Notes under the pieces: generated by a model
What the model was told of the DNA's origin: nothing
What the model saw: the letters and a program-made list of their open reading frames with translations, nothing else
Databases searched by the model: none
From: Gelatoporia subvermispora B
Taxonomy: Eukaryota > Basidiomycota > Agaricomycetes > Polyporales > Gelatoporiaceae
Assembly (NCBI GenBank): GCA_000320605.2
Contig: KB445804.1
Span: 674,895 to 738,894, forward strand
Direction of reading: 5' to 3'
Length of the DNA stretch: 64,000 bases
Part shown: positions 56,494 through 64,000 of the stretch, in pieces
Layout of the letters: every line of letters begins with the position of its first letter
Numbering within the stretch: position 1 is the first letter of the stretch
Program-made: the position numbers and the translations under genes

Positions 56494-59471
56494 ATGGCCT
56501 CTGGTATGTCATGGGTTTGACGAATCTCGGGCGTATCTGACGAACTGAAGCCGCTCGGAGAGGGATGAAGCCCAAGATTGTGAGGACATTTCATTGTGAG
56601 GGGTTCTCGGTGGCGGCTTCTAACAGCCTAGTGACAGAAACCACCGAGGAAGGTGCGATTAGGCATGCTTTTGGGCAAGCGCAATATTTGATTGTTGGGC
56701 TAGCTCGGACCGGAGTTTTCAGCTGAAGATACATGGGCGAAGCTTTCGCGGAACATCGTTGAAATACAGAATCATAATGCGGCTAACTTGTCGTATGAAG
56801 AGAACCATCGTTTCGCCTACAACATGGTCTTGTACAAGCACGGAGAAACGCTCTACAAAGGCACATGTCAACTCATAGCCAATCATCTTGAGAAGCTCGC
56901 ATCGGAAGAGATTACACCTGTGTTCCCTTCCGGAAGTAGTGACGACCCTCTCCAAAGAAGTCAAGCAGGCGAAACGCTCCTGAAGGCTCTGAGGAGAGTG
57001 TGGGATGATCATATTTCGAGTTTATCTAAGCTGCGGGAGGTTCTTGCGTATATGGTGCGTACCGCTATGCCTGAGTGCTTCCGCGCGCAATTGCTGAAGC
57101 ACATTCTAGGATCGAGTTCACACGAAGACAGCTAACGTGCCCCAGATATGGGATGCTGGCTTGAATCTATTTGTCAAGCATATAATCCGACCTCCAATAG
57201 AAGATCACGTCATCTCCGCTACCCTTACTCAGATCCAGACAGAGCGAGATGGGTATGTGATCAATCGCTCTGCGGTGAAAGGCTGTGTGGACGTGCTTCT
57301 ACAGCTGCATGACCCACATGATGATACTGCGATATATAAACGGGACCTAGAGCCGGCTGTCTTACGGGAGAGTGAGGCGTTCTACAAGGTCGAGGGAGAG
57401 CGACTCCTTGAGACTTGCGATGCCCCGGAGTTCCTACGCAGAGTGAGTATCTATTCTTGCAGAACTATGATTTTGTATCCACAATTCTGTACAGGTAGAG
57501 GAACGCTTGGCCCAGGAGGATTCCAGGGTACACCATTTTCTATCCTCCTCGACTGCGGCACCCCTTCGACGGATCTTGGAAGAGAACCTCATTACACCTC
57601 ATCTTTGGACAATCATTAACCTATCTAATTCTGGTTTGGACGCGATGATTGATCTTGACAAGTTCGATGACCTTTCCCGTCTCTTCAATCTCTTCACCAT
57701 GGTGCCCTCCGGTCTGCCCTCACTCAAGAAGGCCCTACGAGAGACCATCATACGCAGGGGGAAAGATATTAATGCATCCGGGGACACTACAGGCACAGAG
57801 GATGCCCCTGCCGAAGAGGAAGTGGAGGCGAGCAGCAAAGCAAAGGGCAAAGCGAAGGCTCGATCCGCGGGCACTGGCTTGCAGACATTGCAAATCGCAT
57901 TGAAATGGGTGCAGGATGTTTTGGATTTGAAGGACAAGTTCGATCAAGTGTGGTCAAAGTCATTCCAAAGCGATCGAGAACTGGAGAGCAGCATCAACGA
58001 GGTGAATAATTAACAGGGTCATAGTGGCTAGAACTCACAGGATTCTGCAGGCATTTGAAACATTCATCAACCTGAATGAAAAGTCCCCGGAGTTTATTTC
58101 GCTCTTCATCGATGACAATCTCAAGAAGGGCCTCAAGGGCGTGAGTTGCAAACACAGACACGATTGCTGAGGTATTCACGGCTACTTATAGAAAACGGAC
58201 GTGGAGATGGAGTTGGTTCTCGACAAGACTATTACAGTGTTCCGATACATCACCGACAAGGACGTATTTGAGCGCTATTACAAGGGACACCTGGCCAAGC
58301 GATTACTCCTTGGGCGCTCGGTCTCTGATGATGCGGAACGGGCGATGCTTGCAAAGCTCAAGGTGGAATGCGGATATCAATTCACGCAGAAATTGGAGGG
58401 CATGTTCCATGATATGAAGATCTCTGCCGACACGATGCAAGCGTATCGTAACCATCTCGCGACTACGACGGTGAGTGTCAGTGAAGCTAGACGGTCACCC
58501 GCCGTTGATACCACCTATCACAGGCTCCAGAAGTTGAGATGTCAGTGACAGTGATGACGTCCACATTCTGGCCAATGTCACATTCAGCGGCAACCTGTAC
58601 CTTCCCTGAGGTTCTCATCAAAGCTAGCAAATCATTCGAACAATTCTACCTTTCCAGGCATTCCGGTAGACGTCTCACATGGCAGCCTTCGCTGGGCAAT
58701 GCGGATGTACGAGTGACATTCAAGTCACGGAAGCACGATCTCAACGTATCTACGTTTGCTTTGGTGATCCTCCTATTGTTCGAGGACCTGGGCGATGGAG
58801 ACTTCTTGACTTACGAGGTAAAGTACATTTCTCGACTGCCTAGTGGGATACGCTAATGTAGGTCCTCACAGGAAATCAAATCAGCCACAGCGATACCCGA
58901 TGTAGAATTGCAGCGAAACCTTCAATCGCTTGCGTGTGCGAAGTACAAGGTGCTCAAGAAGCATCCACACGGCAGAGATGTTAATCCTACGGACTCCTTT
59001 TCTTTCAATGCCGACTTCTCAGCGCCGCTACAGAAGATCAAGATCAGTACCATCGCATCTCGCGTTGAAAGCAACGACGAAAGGAAGGAGACGAAAGATC
59101 GTATCGACGAAGAACGACGGCATCAAACCGAGGTATTTACAAACTGCATCTTTACGGCACGTCCTTGACGTCTGCTGCAGGCTTGTATCGTGCGCATCAT
59201 GAAGGACAGGAAACACATGACGCACAACGATCTCATCAACGAGGTAACTCGGCAGCTCGCCAGTCGGTTCCAACCCGATCCGCTCAACATCAAGAAGCGC
59301 ATCGAAGGCCTGATCGAGGTGTGCTTCTTCTCCTCTCGTCTCTGTATCATCTAACCATCACCGTAGCGCGAATATCTTGAGCGATGTACAGATCGGAAGT
59401 CATATAATTATCTCGTGGGTCTTCCGTTTGTCATGCATGCTACTCCACGGCTGATTATTCCTCTCAGGCAT
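56494..59471 (+). CDS. CUL3: Cullin-3
   Basis: Scaffold of cullin-RING ubiquitin ligases that use BTB-domain adaptors. Start at 56494: a 10-base exon (ATGGCCTCTG) is spliced to [10 protein letters not shown], a 15-base micro-exon (56638-56652, KPPRK) and then [20 protein letters not shown]. The N-terminal cullin repeats include [20 protein letters not shown]. The cullin homology domain contains [66 protein letters not shown] and [20 protein letters not shown]. The C-terminal WHB part carries the neddylation site [17 protein letters not shown] and [19 protein letters not shown] last intron (59416-59465) leads to a 6-base coding exon, GCATGA, giving the canonical ending YNYLA. About 780 residues in some twelve exons. 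The Cul3 identity rests on the KPKI.PPRK start and overall match. Confidence 0.92.
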
Positions 59472-59650
59472 GATCATTCCTGTAATATAGACTGTTGTAG
59501 TTGTGGGCATCCCTTAGGTCTAGACATGTACATAATGTTGCGTAATCTCACCCCAGGTTGTGAATGGGCTCGTCTGGTGTGCCTGCATGTGCCCACTCGT
59601 GTAGCAAGAAGATCTGAGTAACGATAGACGTCATATCTAGAATAATTAAT

Positions 59651-61363
59651 CTACAATTCATCCTTCGAATGTTCGCCGTGACCAGTATCACGGCCAAATG
59701 CAGAGCGTAGTCCTGGAGATAAACGGGAGCATTAGTTACATGTTGAGTCCCCAAATGCACAAACTTACGTTGTCGCATCTCGGAAGAGAGTTCTGTGGGC
59801 AGGATCACATTGTACTCAATATAGAGATCTCCGAACCCGGTCTGACCATGGATAGGCATTCCCTCTTCCTTAACGACTTGCACAAAACCTATGGTGAAGC
59901 TTATCAGCGTCCATCTTGAATCTAGCACCATTAGAATCGACATACCAGGTTGGGTCACTGCGTGTCGCTTGAGTTCGACAATGTGGCCATCCAAGTGCGT
60001 CAGGTTTCGCTCGAATCCCAATAGTGCCTACGTGGAATAAATTGAGAACATAAAAAGGTCGGTGTCACAAAGAGTTACACACCTCCTCGATGCCAATAGT
60101 CTCCTTCCAGTACAATCCTGACTCTTTCCTCTTCCATCCACCCTTCTCCTTGCGGCTGCGTACACGCAGCACAACGTCGCCAGGTTCCCAGTCCGGGCTC
60201 TCATCACCCTCGCCCTCGAATACGACCTCATGGCCTTCCGGAGCACCCCGAGGAACCTCCAACGTGTAGTGCTGCGTGTGGTCGACGATCTTTGCACCGT
60301 TGCAGTGGGGACATTTGTGCTTGATGATAGTTCCGCGTCCACCGCACTCATTGCACGTCACCTGTGCTTGAGAGATCATGCCAGGGAGGATCTGCTGTCG
60401 AACAATCCGCACGCCTGATCCGTCGCAGGCAGGACAGGTGTGGACGTCTGCGGACGAAGCCGCACCAGTACCTCGGCAATGATCACATAAAATTCGCTTC
60501 TTGATCATGAACTGACTTAGAGGTCAGATGAGTATTTCCGGTATGAAGCTGAGGCTTACATCGATGCTAGCGCCGTTATAGCTGCACAAGGGTCAGTGAT
60601 TTGTTGTAAAGTAGGCATGTACCACCCACATATCTGCCAGGGTGACCTCAAACTCACTGACAGAGGTCGGGCCCCTACGGACTTGCTGACTAGGGTCTGC
60701 AACGCGTAAAGTTCCAACCTTGCCAGGCGAGAGAGGACCAGCAGATACTTACGACCACCACCAAAGAAACTCTGAAATATGTCGAAGGGGTTAGCATAGT
60801 GCTGCTGTCCTCCTTCATGAGCTTTCAAGCCTTCCTTTTGTCAGCGTGTCAACATGGTCGCTGATACTCAAGAGAGAACTATGTAACACACCTCTCCATG
60901 TCGGTCGTATATTTGCCGTTTCTGCGAGAGTGAGTAGACTTGACGGTAGATACAAGATGCATCCTTACTGTGGAGTCAGACAAGATCTCATATGCTGCAA
61001 CGTATTGAGCACAAAGTCTCATGATAATGAATATACGAGCTCACCATGCGCGACTTCTACAAACCGTTCTTCCGCATCTGGCTCCTTGTTTTTATCAGGA
61101 TGGTACTTTCGACTGCGAACGTCAGTAGGGTCAGCTAAAAGTGCAATTTTACACTCACCTCAATCTCTTATAGGCCTTCCTGATATCCTGTTCGGACGCG
61201 GAACGGTCAACTATATTCGCATCGCATGGTCAGCGAGTGCCTGCGGGGCCGACAGCGTGCGCGCCTTGGACTAACGCTCAAGAATTTTATACAAATCTGC
61301 CGCATTGACCAGAACAGCAAATATGAGCAGAAACGAAAGAAGCAGAAGGGCAGCCGGAGCCAT
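59651..61363 (-). CDS. SCJ1: ER luminal DnaJ (Hsp40) protein, Scj1/ERdj3-like
   Basis: Co-chaperone that brings unfolded proteins to the ER Hsp70 (BiP/Kar2). Start at 61363: MAPAALLLLSFLLIFAVLVN is a signal peptide. The J domain follows at once: ADLYKILELDRSASEQDIRK, AYKRLSRKYHPDKNKEPDAE with the HPD tripeptide intact. Then a Gly-Phe-rich stretch (FDIFQSFFGGG), and the zinc-finger region with CDHCRGTG, CPACDGSG, CNECGGRG and CPHCNGAK (four CxxCxGx repeats), followed by the substrate-binding CTD (LEVPRGAPEGHEVVFEGEGD). In the last exon, after an intron at about 59715-59770, the frame ends GHGEHSKDEL: a KDEL retention signal. This exon is only found by using donor GTAAGT, since the unspliced frame runs on. 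Stop at 59651-59653; about 390 residues. Convergent with cullin-3. Confidence 0.93.
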
Positions 61364-61754
61364 GGTCGTGTGGCTGAGAGAATGTGGCTCACAGGCCAGG
61401 TGCGTGCAAGCGAGCTGAGTGCGCTGGGCGGCGGTTTCTTACCTTCCTCTTTCGGAAGGACACGTATGCTCTGGCCACGTGGATTTTACTCACGTGAAGT
61501 CGTGTGGTACTGCATGAGCGTCTATCTCAAGACGTCAGACCGACTCGCGTTCGACCGCAAAGGTCGAGCGACCCCAGTGAACAATGCTGCTTCCTCGGAT
61601 ACATAGCGCATCGCTCAGGTCGCAATGTAGACGAAGCTACTCTTCTTACAGCTCAGAAATATACCCGTCACCCAAAACTCGAGGTTAACAAGCGTGCTTC
61701 CGTCCTACTACATGACGCTCATGGATTCGCGGCGTTGCAGCCTATCCACTAAGG
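61364..61754. other. Divergent promoter region
   Basis: A stretch of 391 bases between the ER DnaJ gene and the next plus-strand gene. No gene or clear motif seen. Confidence 0.45.
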
Positions 61755-63387
61755 ATGAACAGAGAACAAGCTCTTGACAAGCTGGGACTTCTTGCAAATG
61801 TACTGTGCGGAGGAGACAGACTCTGGGGCTCCTTGGGTGCATTTGTCCTCCCCGGACGTGGCTTTACCCCATACAAACCGAAGACCATCCAGGCTGTTTA
61901 TCTTCCTGCGTGGTTCATAGATGCAGAAGTGCAAGCGAATGTCTGGGAGTCGGACAGATCTGATGACAGTGTAAAAGTAAATCCCTATTAGGTCCTTTGG
62001 TTAAAATTAACGATGTTATGTAGGAAACTGTGACCGCATTCACGAGCAACTCGTGAGTATCCGTTTATTCATCTGTTGCAACTGACTCAACTTGGGATAG
62101 ATTTATGCCAGGTAGGCCTTATAGATGTCTGTTTGCTTTGTCAGCTCTTTTGATAAATCCATGTGTCCAGGATTCAGCATCGAGCCTCTCAGTCGTCTAT
62201 CCCTCAATTGCGACGCTCTCATTAAACACGAAACCGTCCCTTGGTTCGACCAATTGAGAGTACAAAATGGCGAAGAGATCGTCTGTCAGCCATTTACGCT
62301 CTCCCCGCTCGCCCTTCAAGACGCAGCACGTTCATTGTCGCTGAAACAAGCACAAATTTCCGAAGGGTTCAGACTCGATCCATCTTCAGTGAACTTCCAC
62401 ATGGTAGGATCCGCGCTGTACTCATTATCTTCAAATTTTCATCATCTCGACCGTAGCTTGCAGCCTATCCGGTCCTTATACCAGTATGGCTTGCTCAATA
62501 CGAGCAACACTGGATTGCGGGGCAGACGTCAACAATCACCATAGGCATAGAAGCCTGGAGTAGGTGGGTGAGTACCCATCACTGATTCGGTTACAGATCA
62601 AAAGTCGAATCTATTCGGCACGCTTTGTCACCTCACAGGAAACGAACTGATTATGACATATTAGGGCCCTCGAGTGTTCTCGGAGCTTCCGGACGAGCCA
62701 TTTGCTTCGGCAGTCTCAAAATTCTGGCCTAGTGGCCTGGTTAAGTCCGACCGGGGCCCCGACCTTCTAGTATACGGACCATATCGGGAGCATATACAGG
62801 AGTTCGCCGACATGAACGTTGTCTGCAGAATACCGGACAACAAGAACCGGTCCGCGATGCTCAATGAGTGGATTAACAACTACGTGTCTCATCAAGCCGC
62901 CATGAGCTCGTTTGAGTCAAGGTATTTCTCGAAGGCCGATGATGCAACGATCGACTGGGACGACCTTCGCATTCGTGAATTATCGGAAGAGGAAACTTCG
63001 AGGAACAAAGAATATCTCAACCTGAGTGTTCACACTCTGATGATGCAAAACCTCGTGGACGTGCGTGAACTCGTTTATTCTCACTCAGTGGGAACTCCGC
63101 TTAGACCCTGTGCATGACAGGCTCTCCAAAGTGATGGCAAGCGCCCGAAAGTCATTACAGTCTCAATAAACTTCAGCAAGAAGAACAAATCTGATGACAA
63201 GAAGTCAGGTTCGCCGTTACCGAACGCCAGCGGCAGCGAGTTGCAGGACGAGCAAGCCATCACGTTCATCAAGTCTCAACTAGAGAAAGCTGTGCAGCAA
63301 CGAGACAAGAAGCGTCCCCGATGGCTGACGGAGTGGACTGAGAAGAGGGTAACAGCATCTGGTAATAACGACAAGGAACAACAGTGA
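61755..63387 (+). CDS. Basidiomycete protein of unknown function
   Basis: Not recognised by function; the pattern recalls hypothetical proteins of other mushrooms. Start at 61755 (MNREQALDKLGLLANVLCGG). Early block FVLPGRGFTPYKPKTIQAVY then LPAWFIDAEVQANVWESD. A chain of short exons follows: ETVTAFTSNS, an 11-base micro-exon (62101-62111) completing FMPG, then FSIEPLSRLSLNC. CQPFTLSPLALQDAARSLSL and DPSSVNFHM lead, through an intron at about 62405-62458, to LAAYPVLIPVWLAQYEQHWI and a beta segment (TSTITIGIEAWS). After a less certain junction (62565-62663) come RVFSELPDEPFASAVSKFWP, a helical region and a Lys-rich C-terminus. Stop at 63385-63387; about 440 residues. No signal peptide or clear membrane helix, except AAYPVLIPVWLA, which could insert. 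Function unknown. Confidence 0.65.
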
Positions 63388-63586
63388 CAATCCAGTAGCT
63401 ACCTTCCATAGAATCACCAGTGGTGCTAGTACTATTCATTTGTACTACTCGGATGTTGACGACCCGCGGATAGGTATACCGTGCGACTGATACATCTTAC
63501 AATACTCATCAGGGGAATCATCAAGGAAACGTTTCTGTAAGCATGCAACGGTACCCTCAAAGCATGTCGTATGTATGGCTCTAACC

Positions 63587-64000
63587 TCAGAGACGGCTCT
63601 TTGCGTACTGCGACTACACGTTAACAGTACATCCATGACATATACAACTGGGCTATGATTTACCTTAGGCTGACTGACGGTCTTCTTCACCCAGTCCAGG
63701 ATGAATCGATTTGTGTCTTTAGTTTTCTCGAGATGTGGTGCATGCCCAATGCCCTCCATCAACATCACGTCTACGTCGTCGTATACCTCGCGCGCCTTCC
63801 GGATCATGATCTTGTACAAACAGTGCGAATCGACTGTCCCTTGGATAATGAGGCACGGAAGCACGTGAGCTTCCTTCTCCCATTTCGACTGGTCCTGCTG
63901 GCGGTCGAGGGTGAGCCTGCGCACAAGCGGGGGCTGAAGGACGAAGCCGCCGAGGCATTGCGCAAGAACTGGGAAAGGCAAATCGACAGGCGGATTTGCG
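63587..64000 (-). CDS. Alpha/beta hydrolase, C-terminal part (N-terminus outside window)
   Basis: Only the C-terminal third is present; the gene enters from the right edge. It shows LPCLIIQGTVDSHCLY, the strand and loop with the acidic residue (Asp of GTVD) of the triad, and MLMEGIGHAPHLEKTKDTNR with the catalytic His of GH.P..E, followed by the last helix RFILDWVKKTV. The nucleophile Ser would lie upstream, outside the window. After the donor GTAAAT at about 63660 and the acceptor before 63614 the frame ends SQPKSQYAKSRL with the stop at 63587-63589. SRL is an accepted variant of the peroxisomal PTS1 signal. Without this intron the frame runs on to 63445 with a nondescript tail. Substrate unknown. 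Confidence 0.75.

Noticed and set aside
50083..59471. F-box protein and cullin-3 as one ubiquitin ligase cluster
   Set aside because: F-box proteins work with cullin-1 via Skp1, while cullin-3 uses BTB proteins. They are separated by exportin-T; neighbourhood looks accidental.
1..64000. Transposons, insertion elements, CRISPR arrays, biosynthetic cluster
   Set aside because: No transposase or reverse transcriptase motifs, no long terminal or inverted repeats, no regularly spaced repeats, and no polyketide, peptide synthetase or terpene synthase core gene was seen.

Overview
The window is a gene-dense piece of a filamentous basidiomycete nuclear genome, most likely an Agaricomycete and possibly a polypore. 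The reasons are the many short introns (about 45-70 bases, GT..AG) in almost every gene, short intergenic gaps, genes on both strands, and fungal families such as DUF6593, a RIM20/palA-type Bro1 protein, a Bqt4-type inner nuclear membrane protein and a fungal phosphoketolase next to acetate kinase. No transposon, CRISPR array, rRNA or tRNA gene was recognised. Gene models were assembled by eye from reading frames, protein family patterns and splice signals, so gene ends are firmer than individual exon borders.

Layout, left to right. 1-7.7 kb: an MFS transporter (-, cut by the window edge), the XPG/Rad2 repair endonuclease (+) and the complex I subunit NDUFB8 (-). 8-14.3 kb: a SAM methyltransferase (+), a PA2G4/EBP1 homologue (+) and an APH-like phosphotransferase (+). 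14.8-23.4 kb: a Bqt4-like protein (-), 6-phosphofructokinase (-), a WLM/Wss1-like protease with a RanBP2 zinc finger (+) and a DM9-domain membrane protein (-), with a decayed DM9 fragment behind it. 24.9-28 kb: RIM20/palA (-). 29.5-36.4 kb: a small unknown gene (+), a secreted GH5 exo-1,3-beta-glucanase (+) and a probably GPI-anchored aspartic protease (+). 37-42.4 kb: phosphoketolase and acetate kinase (both -). 43-51.8 kb: a Q/G/P-rich orphan (-), two tandem DUF6593 genes (-), a large acidic orphan (-) and an F-box protein (+). 52-64 kb: exportin-T (+), cullin-3 (+), an ER luminal DnaJ protein ending in KDEL (-), an orphan (+) and the C-terminal part of an alpha/beta hydrolase (-) ending in SRL.

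Genes that work together: phosphoketolase cleaves xylulose-5-P or fructose-6-P to acetyl-phosphate, which acetate kinase can convert to acetate and ATP, so these neighbours form a two-enzyme module; phosphofructokinase lies about 17 kb away. The F-box protein and cullin-3 belong to different ubiquitin ligase types and are not evidence for one complex.

The most unusual observations are: an acidic 12-bp tandem repeat open in frame straight after the F-box stop codon; several micro-exons of 11-15 bases, one splitting a zinc protease active site; an 8-bp palindrome GACGCGTC found six times, always in upstream regions; a decayed DM9 copy; and a one-base frame conflict at a splice junction in the Bqt4 homologue. 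I did not find a convincing, wholly new multi-gene system. The strongest leads are the orphan genes and the promoter palindrome.
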